Positions 19,236 through 28,817 of a stretch of DNA of 64,000 nucleotides are shown here, piece after piece. Both the position numbers and the translations under genes were made by a program. The stretch is taken from contig NZ_FORY01000014.1 of assembly GCF_900114135.1 (NCBI RefSeq), positions 25,294 through 89,293 on the forward strand, read 5' to 3'. The notes beneath the pieces are model-generated. The model did not search any database and had not been told where the DNA came from. It worked only from the letters and a program-made list of their open reading frames with translations. How positions within the stretch are numbered: position 1 is the stretch's first letter; every line of letters starts with the position of its first letter. Source of the DNA: Celeribacter halophilus. Its GTDB lineage: Bacteria; Pseudomonadota; Alphaproteobacteria; Rhodobacterales; Rhodobacteraceae.

Positions 19236-21015
19236 CCTGATCTCCTGCGGGCAGCCAGATCACGACCCGAAGCCCCCGCCCGTCTTCGGGCTGTTCGGCA
19301 CGCATCCAGCCTTCGTGGGCTTCGACAATCGAACGCGACAGAGCAAGGCCAAGACCGACCCCCTCCGGCTTTGTTGTATAAAAGGCTTCGGCAAAATGTT
19401 CCATCGCTTGCGGCGTCATACCATGCCCGTGATCGCGCACGGAGAGGCACAGCCCCGCCCCGCGCGAAGGATCGTCATGGCGGGCCGCACGGATAATGAG
19501 GCCTCGCTCTTGCGGCGGGGTCTCCCCCATTGCGTCGATGGCATTTTGCACGAGGTTGAGAATGACCTGCTGCAACTGCACCCGATCCGCCATGACCGGC
19601 GGCAAGTCGTCAGCCAGCGCGAGATCGACCGACACCCCCGCCCTGTTGGTGGAGGCGGCATAGATTGCGGCGCTGTCTTCGAGCAGGGCCGCTATGTCCA
19701 CAGGTGCCCGCTGGCTCTCGCGTTTGCGCACGAAGGCGCGGATGCGTTTGACCACCAGAGCAGCGCGCTCCGCCTGTCCGGCCATTTCCTCGGAGGCGCG
19801 TTTCATGTCCTCTTCGGAGAACCGCCCCGCCTTGATCCGCAACAGACAGCCCTGCGCATAATTGGAAATCGCGCTGAGCGGCTGGTTGAGTTCATGGGCA
19901 ATAGAACTGGCCATTTCGCCCAGAATGGAAAGCCGCGCCACATGTTCAAGCTCGCGCAGGTGCTGGCGGTCGGCGGCCTCTGCGCGTTGGCGTTCGATCA
20001 TTTCGTCCTTGAGATGGGCATTGGCCTCGTCCAGCGCCCGCGTGCGGCGGCGCACCAAGGTTTCGATCCGCACCGAATAAAGCGCCCAGAACATCAGGGC
20101 GGCGGCGAACACGATCAGCCATTCGCGGTAATCGGCGATGAATTCCTGCACTGAAACCGGACCGGTGCGCGCATAGGGGCCGATCTGAAGCTCGCGCATC
20201 AGCTCATGCACCGGCTGGTAGTCCAGAGGCACGGTCCAGAGGTTGCCCGTCTCCATCTGCAACAGCGCGACGGCGACCTGTTTGGCCAGTTCCGGTGTGG
20301 TCTGTGGCGCTTTGGCGAAGGGCCAGCCGGGATAGATCGCGCTGGAGGTGGCGCATTGCGTGGTCGCGCTAGCCTCCGGATTGAGGGCAAAAGCAGTCAA
20401 GGCCCCGAAGCGGTCGGGGTCGCTTGTCTGCAAGTCCTCCAGCATACAGCTGCGCAATACGCCCGCATCCGCGCGGCCTGCTAGCACGGCCTCCGCGACC
20501 TGTTGCATCGGATAGCCTGTGGTCACAAGCTCGACCTGCGCGGGCAGACGTGTGTCCACCTTTTGCATCTCCGACCAGATGACCTGAAACCCGCCGAAAG
20601 CCTCAGGCGCGACTATGGCGAGGCGCTTGCCCGCAAGCTCCGTCAGCCGCTCCATCCCGCTTCGGGCAATAACTGTTGAGGCTACGGGCAGGTCACTTTG
20701 AGCAGTGGCAATCCGGCTGATCCCGTGGTCGTGTTCGAGCACGGCGTAATTGCCCGGATTGGTGATGACGAAATCCAGTCGGTGCTCCGCCAAACCCGTG
20801 TCGAGCGCGTAGAGGTCCAGTCCTTCGATGCGGAAGTCGTAGTCCGGCAAGGCGCGGTTCAGGGCGTCTTGGGTCGGTTGCCATTGGTCGAGCGAATGTT
20901 CTGTATGCCAATAGTCCAGAACCCCGATCCGCACGATGTCGCGCGCCTGAGCGGCAGTGGTTGCAAGACCAAGCGCGACAAGAGGGCCGAGGAGCCTGAG
21001 CAGGCGGGTTTTCAT
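19225..21015 (-). CDS. ttrS: Tetrathionate sensor histidine kinase
   Basis: A membrane sensor kinase of 596 residues. After a signal peptide (MKTRLLRLLGPLVALGLATT) comes a periplasmic PhnD-like solute-binding domain (residues 30-300), characteristic of TtrS. One membrane segment follows (WLIVFAAALMFWALYSV). The kinase core has the phospho-accepting histidine in SIAHELNQPLSAISNYAQG, an N box in QQVILNLVQNAIDAMGE, and G boxes DHGHGM and GVGLGLALS. The ATG at 21015 starts the signal peptide. First gene of the ttrSRBCA unit; phased CCGACA repeats lie about 90 bases upstream. Confidence 0.9.
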   Translation of the reverse strand: MKTRLLRLLGPLVALGLATTAAQARDIVRIGVLDYWHTEHSLDQWQPTQDALNRALPDYDFRIEGLDLYALDTGLAEHRLDFVITNPGNYAVLEHDHGISRIATAQSDLPVASTVIARSGMERLTELAGKRLAIVAPEAFGGFQVIWSEMQKVDTRLPAQVELVTTGYPMQQVAEAVLAGRADAGVLRSCMLEDLQTSDPDRFGALTAFALNPEASATTQCATSSAIYPGWPFAKAPQTTPELAKQVAVALLQMETGNLWTVPLDYQPVHELMRELQIGPYARTGPVSVQEFIADYREWLIVFAAALMFWALYSVRIETLVRRRTRALDEANAHLKDEMIERQRAEAADRQHLRELEHVARLSILGEMASSIAHELNQPLSAISNYAQGCLLRIKAGRFSEEDMKRASEEMAGQAERAALVVKRIRAFVRKRESQRAPVDIAALLEDSAAIYAASTNRAGVSVDLALADDLPPVMADRVQLQQVILNLVQNAIDAMGETPPQERGLIIRAARHDDPSRGAGLCLSVRDHGHGMTPQAMEHFAEAFYTTKPEGVGLGLALSRSIVEAHEGWMRAEQPEDGRGLRVVIWLPAGDQDEL

Positions 21016-21362
21016 CTTTCTTGCGATCCTTACGGTTCTCTCTTGTTTGCGGACGTAGAGGGCGGGCCTATCGGACCGGTTATATCTGTCAGGGAATGTG
21101 CCCGACAGGGGTCCGACAGATATCCGACACAACTCCGACACGCGGGCAGGCCCCCGTCATGCGTCTCTGTCGCAAGCTATGCGTTTCCATTGAGAAGGTC
21201 GAGAGAGGCGTGAATTTCTCGCGGCTTTCAGTGCGGTGAAAGCAAAAGCCGTTGACCTCTCCCCCCGTCTTGCGACAAGTCTAAAGCCAGAGTCAAACCG
21301 CGTGCCTTCGCAGATTTGCGAGGGGGTCATGCGCGTAAGCTATGAGAGAAAAAGGAAAATCC
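21016..21362. other. Divergent regulatory region between ttrS and the FAH gene
   Basis: A 347-base gap between divergent genes. The ttrS-proximal third holds four CCGACA repeats at 11-base spacing (listed separately). No gene or clear RNA element is seen in the remainder, which must contain the promoter of the FAH-family gene. Confidence 0.5.
21102..21140. repeat. Four CCGACA direct repeats at exact 11-base spacing
   Basis: CCGACA begins at 21102, 21113, 21124 and 21135. The constant 11-base step puts all copies on one face of the helix, as expected for cooperative binding of a regulator. The array is 87-125 bases upstream of ttrS. A further CTGTC lies upstream in the inverted sense (21087-21091). 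TtrR is an obvious candidate to bind, but this is inferred from position only. Confidence 0.6.
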
Positions 21363-22049
21363 ATGCCGGACTTGGTCATCACGCCCCCCGCCCCCGTTCT
21401 CGCCCCGATCACGGGTTCGACGGCGCGTTTCCCCGTCCGGCGGGTCTATTGCATCGGCCGGAACTACGCCGCCCATGCCATTGAAATGGGCCATGACCCC
21501 GATCGCGAACCGCCGTTCTTTTTCCAGAAAAACCCCGACAATCTCGACTTTTCCGGCGAGTTCCCCTACCCCCCCATGACCTCCGACGTGCATCACGAAA
21601 TCGAAATGGTCGTCGCCCTCGGTCGGGGCGGAAAGAACATTCCTGTGGAGGCGGCTCTGGATCATGTCTGGGGCTATGCTGTGGGGCTGGATATGACGCG
21701 GCGCGATTTGCAGGGGCAGGCCAAGAAGATGGGGCGTCCTTGGGAGATCGGCAAGGCATTCGAACATTCTGCGCCTATGGGGTCGATCTGTCCGGCCAGT
21801 GAAATCGGCCACCCGTCAAAAGGGCGCGTGTCGCTCTTGGTAAACGGGGTGTTGCGGCAGGAGGGGAATCTGGACCAGCTGATCTGGAAAGTGCCGGAAA
21901 TGATCTCCTACCTGTCGGACTATTTCACCTTGTCCGCTGGAGATCTTATTATGACTGGCACACCGTCAGGCGTTGGTCCGGTCGAACGCGGCGATGTCAT
22001 GGAGGCCGCAGTCGAAGGCGTCGGGGAGCTGCGGGTCACAGTGTCCTAA
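21363..22049 (+). CDS. Fumarylacetoacetate hydrolase family protein
   Basis: A 228-residue FAH-fold enzyme, close to the size of fumarylpyruvate or acylpyruvate hydrolases. Recognisable parts are YCIGRNYAAHAIEMG, metal-binding glutamates in HHEIEMVVALG, the aspartate in VGLDMTRRDLQ, and the C-terminal MTGTPSGVGPVERGD. The family splits carbon-carbon bonds of acylpyruvates, or acts as isomerase, decarboxylase or dehydratase on 2-oxo acids. The ATG at 21363 is preferred because AAAGGA lies just upstream. It is convergent with the GntR regulator gene, and may belong to the carboxylate block beyond it. Confidence 0.85.
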   Translation: MPDLVITPPAPVLAPITGSTARFPVRRVYCIGRNYAAHAIEMGHDPDREPPFFFQKNPDNLDFSGEFPYPPMTSDVHHEIEMVVALGRGGKNIPVEAALDHVWGYAVGLDMTRRDLQGQAKKMGRPWEIGKAFEHSAPMGSICPASEIGHPSKGRVSLLVNGVLRQEGNLDQLIWKVPEMISYLSDYFTLSAGDLIMTGTPSGVGPVERGDVMEAAVEGVGELRVTVS

Positions 22050-22085
22050 GTCATTTATCTAAATATCAAAACTGTCTCAAAATGC

Positions 22086-22787
22086 TCAGTTGTCCTGCGT
22101 CCCTACGAACATCCGGTCTTTTGCGGCGGTGATGTGATAGCGCATGGTGGCGGAAGCGACCTCTGGCTGGCGCTTGCGGATGGCATCGAGCACATCGCGG
22201 TGCTCGGCCAGAACAAGTTCCTGCCGCGTGGGCGTGTCCAGAAGCGTCAGGGAGCGTGACAGTTTGACGCCAAAGGCGATCTGTTCGCCAAGGGATTCCA
22301 GTACGGAGGAAAAGAACGGGTTTTTCGAGGCTCGCGCCACTGCGAGGTGGAGCCTCTGGTCCGCATCCACGGCCAGTTCGTTTTCCTGATAGGCGCGTTC
22401 CATGACGCGGTAGGCCTCTTCCATCGCGGCGAGGTCGTCATCGTCGCGGCGCTCGGCGGCCCATGCGGCGGCGGCCCCTTCCACGTCAATCCGGAACTCG
22501 TAACAACGCTGCACATCGGAGATCGATTCCAGAGGCACAAAGCTGATCAACTGGCGATCCGGACGCCGCAAGACATAGCTGCCGGAGCCGCGACGGGATT
22601 GAACGATCCCGTCATCACGGAGCCGCGACAGCGCCGCGCGCACGATCGGGCGGGATACGCCAAAACTCTGGGCCAGCACATCTTCTGCCGGAAGCCGGCT
22701 ATGCACCGGATATTCCTCTTCGAGAATTTTGACCAACAATTGGTCATAGACCTGATCGGCCAGTGAGGGACGCCGTGTCTCGGACAC
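22086..22787 (-). CDS. GntR-family regulator, FadR/FCD subfamily
   Basis: A 233-residue GntR-type regulator. The N-terminal winged helix has RLPAEDVLAQSFGVSRPIV and ALSRLRDDGIVQSRRGSGSY; the rest is an all-helical FCD ligand-binding domain with a probable metal histidine in AEHRDVLDAI. Start is GTG at 22787 with AAGGAG well placed. FCD regulators usually respond to organic acids or sugar acids. It lies 69 bases below the tctA stop, on the same strand, and probably controls the TctABC and dehydrogenase genes. Confidence 0.87.
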   Translation of the reverse strand: MSETRRPSLADQVYDQLLVKILEEEYPVHSRLPAEDVLAQSFGVSRPIVRAALSRLRDDGIVQSRRGSGSYVLRRPDRQLISFVPLESISDVQRCYEFRIDVEGAAAAWAAERRDDDDLAAMEEAYRVMERAYQENELAVDADQRLHLAVARASKNPFFSSVLESLGEQIAFGVKLSRSLTLLDTPTRQELVLAEHRDVLDAIRKRQPEVASATMRYHITAAKDRMFVGTQDN

Positions 22788-22856
22788 TTTAATCTCCTTC
22801 GTTCAATATCGTCGCCGGACCCGTTTGCACCACAGGTCCGGCGTGTCAGTGGTCCT

Positions 22857-24377
22857 CTATGCTTCGACGGCCGGATTTCGGGCCGGTTTGCGAATGACCA
22901 GAAAGTAGACGAACACAAGAGTTAGCAGCACAAAGAACAGGCTGTCCATATTTGTCACAAAAGTCGTCGGGTCACCATTGGAAAGCGCCAGCGACCGCCG
23001 CAGGAATTCTTCGAGGTTCGGCCCGAGGATATATCCCAGCAACATGGTGATGACAGGGAAGCCGTTGCGCCGCAGGTAGAAGGCCAGCACCCCCATCGCC
23101 AGAGCCATGAACATCTGGAAGGTCGAGTAGGTCGCCACATAGCTGCCGACAATCGCCAGAAGCGCGATCACCGCGTAGAGGACATCTTTGCGGATGGACA
23201 CGATCTTGATGAAATACGGCCCGATCAGATAGAGCGTCAGCGGGATGAGGAAGACGGCACTGAACAGCAGCGCGGCCAGCATCGGTGCAATCAGACCGGC
23301 TTGATCTGCCATAAGCTGCGGACCCGGCTGGATGCCGTTGATGACAAGCACGCCTAGCATGATCGCGGTGATCGGATCGCCCGGAATACCGAAGGTCAGC
23401 ATCGGCACCATCGCCCCGCCACAGACCGCATTGTTGGCACTTTCCGAGGCGACAATGCCCTTCGGATTGCCTTTGCCGAACGTCTCCGGTTCGTCAGAGG
23501 TGCGCACGGTTTCTGTATAGGCCAGAAAAGAGCCCATCGACCCACCGGCCCCCGGCAATGTGCCGACGAAATAGCCGATCAGGCAGGATTTGAAGTAGCA
23601 GACAAAGCCGATTTTGCGAATGTCCGACCACGGCGGGATAAAGTCCCGACGCCGGATTTTCACCTTGTCGGCGGCGGCTTTCGTGGCCAGCTCGTCTCCG
23701 GGGGCAAAGGCCTGCATCAGGACTTCGGCAATGGCGAATGTCCCGATGATGACAGGCATCAGCGCGATACCGGCGGTGAGGTTGCTGTTGCCATAGGTGA
23801 AGCGCGTGATCGGCTCCATTGCATCCAGACCGACCGTTGCCAGCATCAACCCGATACAGGCCGCCAGACCGGCTTTCGCAACCTGTCCGCGCTGTGCAAT
23901 CACTACAACGATAAGCGCAAAGGCCAGCAGGGAGAACTTACCCGTAGTTTTCACCAGTAGGGACAGTTCCGCAACAAAGGGTGCGACCGCGATCAGGAGC
24001 AAAGCCCCCACAGCACCACCGAACATGGAACCCAAAGCCGCATGGCCGAGCGCCAGCGCGCCTTTGCCTTGTTGCTGCATCGGGTAGCCGTCCAGCGCGG
24101 TCATCATCGAAGATGGCGCGCCGGGAATGTTGATCGTGGTGGCCGTGATGCTACCGCCACACATACCGGCCATATAGATACTGGCACAGGCCATCAGCGC
24201 GGTTTCGACATTGAGCGAATAGGTCAGCGGCAAAAGCAGGGCCATCGCCAGCGTCGCCGTCAGGCCCGGAATGGCGGCAAAGATCGTGCCGATCACAAAG
24301 CCCAACACGACATAGGTCATGTTGAACGGATCAAGCAGTAGAGAAAAGCTGCCGAAGACTTGAAAAATAAAATCCAT
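22857..24377 (-). CDS. tctA: Tripartite tricarboxylate transporter, large permease
   Basis: A 506-residue inner-membrane protein with about twelve transmembrane segments, of the TctA family. The glycine/proline signatures occur as GTIFAAIPGLTATLAMALLL near the N terminus and VGTLPGAGGSMGSFLAYTE in the middle. With TctB and the periplasmic TctC it imports carboxylates using an ion gradient. The tctB stop lies three bases upstream. The exact substrate is unknown; the adjacent semialdehyde dehydrogenase and RraA-like genes suggest a sugar acid or dicarboxylate precursor. Confidence 0.9.
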   Translation of the reverse strand: MDFIFQVFGSFSLLLDPFNMTYVVLGFVIGTIFAAIPGLTATLAMALLLPLTYSLNVETALMACASIYMAGMCGGSITATTINIPGAPSSMMTALDGYPMQQQGKGALALGHAALGSMFGGAVGALLLIAVAPFVAELSLLVKTTGKFSLLAFALIVVVIAQRGQVAKAGLAACIGLMLATVGLDAMEPITRFTYGNSNLTAGIALMPVIIGTFAIAEVLMQAFAPGDELATKAAADKVKIRRRDFIPPWSDIRKIGFVCYFKSCLIGYFVGTLPGAGGSMGSFLAYTETVRTSDEPETFGKGNPKGIVASESANNAVCGGAMVPMLTFGIPGDPITAIMLGVLVINGIQPGPQLMADQAGLIAPMLAALLFSAVFLIPLTLYLIGPYFIKIVSIRKDVLYAVIALLAIVGSYVATYSTFQMFMALAMGVLAFYLRRNGFPVITMLLGYILGPNLEEFLRRSLALSNGDPTTFVTNMDSLFFVLLTLVFVYFLVIRKPARNPAVEA

Positions 24378-24380
24378 GGT

Positions 24381-24830
24381 TCACCCCCACAGGGTCGGGA
24401 GCCGGACCCCGAACAGTTTCTGGAACATGACATAGCAGATTGCGACAATCGCTGCCGAAATCACTGCCTTCACTACGAGCTTCTCCACAGAGGAGAAAAT
24501 CACGATCAAGGCAAAGACGAACAGGCCGGAAGAGATGAAATACCCCACCGTCCGGAAGGCCATAATATAGACGAATATGGCCGCAATCACCCAGAGATGG
24601 GTGTAGACTCGCGGTGCGTCGGATGCGGTTTTTCCGGATGTTTCCCGTCGGTTCTGCACGATGAGAATGGTGGAAAAAAGGATTGCCGCCGCCCCTACGA
24701 GAATGGGAAAGAACGAAGGGGTCAAACCGCTTTCTGCGACGGGTGCGCCGAGGCTCATGGCCGAGACAAGATATCCGACAGACACGGCAAGAATGAGAAA
24801 GAGAAAGGAGTTTTGCCTGTTTAAGAACAT
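24381..24830 (-). CDS. tctB: Tripartite tricarboxylate transporter, small permease
   Basis: A 149-residue membrane protein with four hydrophobic segments (for example SFFPILVGAAAILFSTILIV). TctB proteins form the small membrane subunit of the transporter. Its place between tctC and tctA, with a three-base gap to tctA, supports the assignment. Sequence conservation in this family is low, so the call rests largely on context. Confidence 0.85.
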   Translation of the reverse strand: MFLNRQNSFLFLILAVSVGYLVSAMSLGAPVAESGLTPSFFPILVGAAAILFSTILIVQNRRETSGKTASDAPRVYTHLWVIAAIFVYIMAFRTVGYFISSGLFVFALIVIFSSVEKLVVKAVISAAIVAICYVMFQKLFGVRLPTLWG

Positions 24831-24969
24831 CGTTTTCTCCCGATGTGGGGTGGGGCTTGAGCAAACGCACGGCGTCTGCGAGTCAACTGCGGCTTTTACG
24901 GAGCCTTTGAGAGGTCATGCCCCCGACGCGGCATGGAACACCGGCCGGAGACATGTGTAGCCTGACAGA

Positions 24970-25935
24970 TTACAGGTTCAGGTCGTCCATCAGGGAGAAG
25001 GTTTTCTCCTGAAGCGCATCCACCCAGCCGTTCACCTCGTCAGAGCCGAGCCAATCGGGGGTCACGCCAACCTGAGCGAGCCAGCTTTGGAACTCTTCGC
25101 TGTCATAGGCGGTTTTGAAGGCGCTTTCGATCACTTCAACGGCCTCGTCGGGCGTGCCCTTAGGTGCGGCCAGAACGATGAAGCTGCCGGTTTGCAGATC
25201 ATAGCCCTTAGAGCTGATCGTCGGCACATCGGTGTAGGTCATGTTCTGCACGGAAGTCAGTTCGATCACGCCTTTGGCGTCGCCGGACTCGATGATGCCG
25301 CTGAAATCGCCGAGGCTGGAAATCGCCGCATCCAGTTCACCGGAGAGAAGCGCTTCGGCTTCGGCGCTGGACGAACCGGCATAGGTGATCACGTTGAAGT
25401 CGACATCCAGCAGACTTTCAAGCTGGTAAGCCGAAAGATAGGGGCCGGAGCCCTTCGGAGCCACGCCGACGCGCACTTTGCCGGGGTTGGCTTTGGCCTT
25501 TTCGACCAGCTCTTCAAAGGTGTTGATGCCGGAATGTTTCGAGACGACAATGGCATCGGCTTCGCTGGTTATGCGGGCGATCAGCTTCATGTTTTCCAGA
25601 CCATAGCCCGGAACCATTTGGCCGCGCGGCAAGGTGATGACACTGTCATAGGTCAGAACACCGAGCGTGTGCCCATCGGGGCGCGCGCTTGTCATCTGGA
25701 CCAGACCTGTTGCCGTCACCGCGCCTGCGATGTTTTCGACATAGATCGATTTGGGCAGGTCCTGCTCGGCAATGTTGCTGATCTTGCGCGAAATCGCATC
25801 AGCGCCGCCGCCAGCGGGCCACGGCACGATCAGGCGAATGTCGCGGGTCGGGAAATCGGCCGCAGCAACGGATGTTCCGACAATACAGGCGCCGAGCGCC
25901 AGCTTGAGTGTGTTTTTCAGGCCTTTGGAAAACAT
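24970..25935 (-). CDS. tctC: Tripartite tricarboxylate transporter, binding protein
   Basis: A periplasmic binding protein of 321 residues (Bug/TctC family). A signal peptide is visible (LKLALGACIVGTSVAAA). The mature start PTRDIRLIVPWPAGGGAD is the hallmark of the family and forms part of the ligand-binding loop. The ATG at 25935 is preceded by AGGAGGAACA. First gene of the tctCBA set; a 632-base gap separates it from the upstream dehydrogenase gene. Confidence 0.92.
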   Translation of the reverse strand: MFSKGLKNTLKLALGACIVGTSVAAADFPTRDIRLIVPWPAGGGADAISRKISNIAEQDLPKSIYVENIAGAVTATGLVQMTSARPDGHTLGVLTYDSVITLPRGQMVPGYGLENMKLIARITSEADAIVVSKHSGINTFEELVEKAKANPGKVRVGVAPKGSGPYLSAYQLESLLDVDFNVITYAGSSSAEAEALLSGELDAAISSLGDFSGIIESGDAKGVIELTSVQNMTYTDVPTISSKGYDLQTGSFIVLAAPKGTPDEAVEVIESAFKTAYDSEEFQSWLAQVGVTPDWLGSDEVNGWVDALQEKTFSLMDDLNL

Positions 25936-26567
25936 ATATCTGTTCCTCCTATCACAGATGATGCCGACGCGATGCGTCTGGCGGGTGACCTGATCCGGCG
26001 GCGGCAGAGTGGCGTATCGCGCCAGTCATTTGCATATGGGATCAGGGTGGTCATGTTGCGCAGATGCAAAGTCTGAAACCGTTTCGACCTCACATGAGCT
26101 TTAGAAATTGGACGGGATATGGCGTTGAACTGCGCCGGTCTCCTGTCAGATGCATGCAACCGTGGTGCACCTCATGCCCGCGCAGGCGCGAGCACTCAAA
26201 TCCTCCCTCTTTTCGAGCCGAAGCTCTCCCTCTTAACACATGCGCCCGAAGGTGCCTGTGAACCTTGATTTACTCTACAAGACTGATTTTACAAATCAAC
26301 GAAAAAGTTTACCTATTTTTACGAATTTGCCACATTCGAAGCGTATTTATTTACGAAAATCCCTTAAATTTGGTGAATTAGGCGATCTTCGCGGTTTAGT
26401 TGCAAAAATATGTAAATGGCCTTTGGTGCGATTCTCGCGATCTTGATGCGCTCGTGAGTTGCCCTCTTATGCGCGGTCAGCGGCCTGTAAGGAAGCCTTG
26501 GCGCAATAAAGAGGTCCGCCATCACGATAGAGTGTAACGGCGGACCGGAGGCGGGATGCTCTGATGG
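25936..26567. other. Long intergenic region upstream of tctC
   Basis: About 630 bases without a convincing gene. The part at 26260-26440 is AT-rich and holds similar blocks such as TTTTTACGAATTT (26316-26328) and TTTACGAAAAT (26350-26360). The region is expected to contain the promoter and operator of the tctCBA genes, and possibly a terminator for the dehydrogenase gene, but no single site can be singled out with confidence. Confidence 0.4.
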
Positions 26568-28088
26568 TTAGACCGACAGAAGATCCTTCGGGAGAAGCGC
26601 CTCGGGGAGGTTCTGGTAGCACACGGGGCGCAGGAAGCGGCGGATCGACAATGTGCCGACCGAGGTTGCGCCGAAATTCGTGCTGGCCGGATAGGGGCCG
26701 CCGTGAACCATCGTGTCGCAGACTTCGACACCTGTCGGGAAGCCGTTGGCCAGCACCCGTCCGGCCATGCGCTCAAGGATCGGCAAAAGGTCACGGGCGA
26801 GGTCGATGTCGCCGTCATCCATTTGCAGCGTCGCGGTGAGCTGCCCTTTGAAGCTTTCGGCAATTTCCAGCATCTGTGCGGCGTCTTTCACGCGGATCAC
26901 CAGACCGAGCGGGCCGAAGACCTCTTCGGCCAGAACTTCGTCCGCGAGCCAGTCGGCGGCGGAGACTTCAAAGAGATAGGGCGCAGCATCGCGGCCTTCG
27001 CAAGATGTGGTCAACAGGGATTTGACCCCTGCCCCTTCGGCCACGCGGCGAGCGCCGTTGCGATAAGCCTCCGCCATGCCATCAGTTAGCATGGTCTGTG
27101 CGCTCACAGCTTCGAGACCTGCTTTCGCAGCGGTCACAAACTGATCCGCGTCGGAGCCTTCCACCACAAGCGCAATTCCGGGGTTGGTGCAGAACTGACC
27201 AACGCCCATCGTGAGGCTTCCGGCCCAGTCCGCGCCGAGTTTTTCACCACGGTTGGCCGCCGCTTCCGGCAGGACAAACATCGGGTTGACGCTGCCAAGC
27301 TCGCCGAAGAACGGGATCGGCTCGGGCCGCGCTGCGCACAGGTTGAAGAGCGCCCGTCCGCCGCCGAGGCTGCCGGTGAAGCCCACAGCCTTGATCCGTG
27401 GATCGGTGACAAGCGCTTCGCCCACGGCACGGCTTCCGCCCTGCACAAGGCTGAAAATACCGGCGTCCATTCCGCAGGCTTTAACCGCAGCGGTGATGGC
27501 ATCGGCCACGATCTCGCCCGTGCCGGGGTGCGCGCCGTGGCCTTTGACCACAACCGGACAACCTGCAGCCAGAGCCGCCGCCGTATCGCCACCGGCCACA
27601 GAGAAGGCCAAGGGGAAGTTGGACGCGCCAAACACAGCCACAGGCCCGATAGGACGCTGCATCATGCGCAGATCGGGACGCGGGAGCGGCTGGCGCTCCG
27701 GCAGGGCTTCGTCATGGCGACGGTCGAGATAGTCACCATTGCGGATATGCGTTGCAAAAAGGCGCAACTGGCCGGTCGTGCGACCGCGCTCGCCGACAAG
27801 GCGGCCTTCCGGCAGACCGGTTTCCGCGCTGCCGATTTCGGTGATCGCGTCACCACGCGCGTCGATCTCGTCGGCAATGGTCTCCAGAAGCACAGCGCGC
27901 GCTTCGCGTGTCGTGGCGGCAAATCCAGCGAATGCCTTGTGGGCTGCCACACAGGCTTGTGCCACAAGTTCTGGCGTTCCGGCCGAAAATTCAAAGGCCT
28001 GACCTGTGGCCGGAGCAGAGGAAAACTGTGTGTCGGTTGTGATTTTCTCACCTGCGATCAGGTGACATCCATGCGGTGTATAGCTCAT
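26568..28088 (-). CDS. Aldehyde dehydrogenase, probable 2-oxoglutarate semialdehyde type
   Basis: An NAD(P)-dependent aldehyde dehydrogenase of 506 residues. The catalytic cysteine is seen in VGQFCTNPGIALVV and the general-base glutamate in FGELGSVNPMFVLP. Upstream, VFGASNFPLAFSVAGGDTAA is the cofactor-binding stretch. This pattern and length fit 2,5-dioxopentanoate (2-oxoglutarate semialdehyde) dehydrogenases, which end non-phosphorylating pentose, hexarate and hydroxyproline routes. It follows the RraA-like gene by three bases. The specific substrate is inferred. Confidence 0.82.
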   Translation of the reverse strand: MSYTPHGCHLIAGEKITTDTQFSSAPATGQAFEFSAGTPELVAQACVAAHKAFAGFAATTREARAVLLETIADEIDARGDAITEIGSAETGLPEGRLVGERGRTTGQLRLFATHIRNGDYLDRRHDEALPERQPLPRPDLRMMQRPIGPVAVFGASNFPLAFSVAGGDTAAALAAGCPVVVKGHGAHPGTGEIVADAITAAVKACGMDAGIFSLVQGGSRAVGEALVTDPRIKAVGFTGSLGGGRALFNLCAARPEPIPFFGELGSVNPMFVLPEAAANRGEKLGADWAGSLTMGVGQFCTNPGIALVVEGSDADQFVTAAKAGLEAVSAQTMLTDGMAEAYRNGARRVAEGAGVKSLLTTSCEGRDAAPYLFEVSAADWLADEVLAEEVFGPLGLVIRVKDAAQMLEIAESFKGQLTATLQMDDGDIDLARDLLPILERMAGRVLANGFPTGVEVCDTMVHGGPYPASTNFGATSVGTLSIRRFLRPVCYQNLPEALLPKDLLSV

Positions 28089-28091
28089 TGT

Positions 28092-28817
28092 TCAGCGTCC
28101 TTCACGTTCGCGCCATGCGTTGTATTTTTCGAGATTTTCTTCATCCGTGCCCGGATAAAGCCCGATGATACCGGCGCCTTGATTGACTTGTTCCAGAACG
28201 AAATCCTCATAGGACTCCATGCCGGTACACTCTTCTGCGATCTCGTCGGCCAGATACGCGGGGATCACCATCACACCGTCACCATCGCCGAGCATCACAT
28301 CTCCCGGAAACACAGCCGCGTCACCGCAGGAGATCGGCACGTTGATGTCGATCGCCTCATGCAGCGTCAGGTTGGTTGGCGCCGAGGGGCGGGCGAAATA
28401 GGCGGGCATGTCGAGTGCGGCGATGCCAGCGGCGTCACGCACCCCACCGTCGGAGACCACACCGGCCGCGCCGCGGATCTGCAGACGTGTGACAAGGATC
28501 GAACCGGCGGTGGCCGCGCGGCTATCCTTGCGCGCATCCATCACCAGCACATGACCTTCAGGGCAGGTTTCGACAGCGACGCGCTGTTTGTGGTCGCGCT
28601 CGCGGAAGACGGTGATCGGGTTGCGATCCTCGCGTGCCGGAATGTAGCGCAGGGTGAAGGCCTGACCGACCATCGTCACCGGCTTGTCCCCGATGGGCAC
28701 CACGCCTTGCACAAACTGGTTGCGCAGCCCGCGTTTATAGAGCGCTGTGGCGACGGAGGCGGTGGAGACTTTCATCAGCTTCTCGCGCGTCTCGTCAGAT
28801 AAAATGTAATCACTCAT
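28092..28817 (-). CDS. RraA-like protein (aldolase/dehydratase-type)
   Basis: A 241-residue protein of the RraA / HMG-aldolase family. The core has GSILVTRLQIRGAAGVVSDG and GGVRDAAGIAALDMPAYFA, with the metal-binding aspartate context GDGDGVMVIP. Despite the RNase-regulator name, most members near catabolic genes are metal-dependent lyases of 4-hydroxy-2-oxo acids or act on sugar acids. It is the first gene of a two-gene unit with the aldehyde dehydrogenase; together they suggest conversion of an oxo-acid to 2-oxoglutarate or a similar product. Confidence 0.8.
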   Translation of the reverse strand: MSDYILSDETREKLMKVSTASVATALYKRGLRNQFVQGVVPIGDKPVTMVGQAFTLRYIPAREDRNPITVFRERDHKQRVAVETCPEGHVLVMDARKDSRAATAGSILVTRLQIRGAAGVVSDGGVRDAAGIAALDMPAYFARPSAPTNLTLHEAIDINVPISCGDAAVFPGDVMLGDGDGVMVIPAYLADEIAEECTGMESYEDFVLEQVNQGAGIIGLYPGTDEENLEKYNAWREREGR

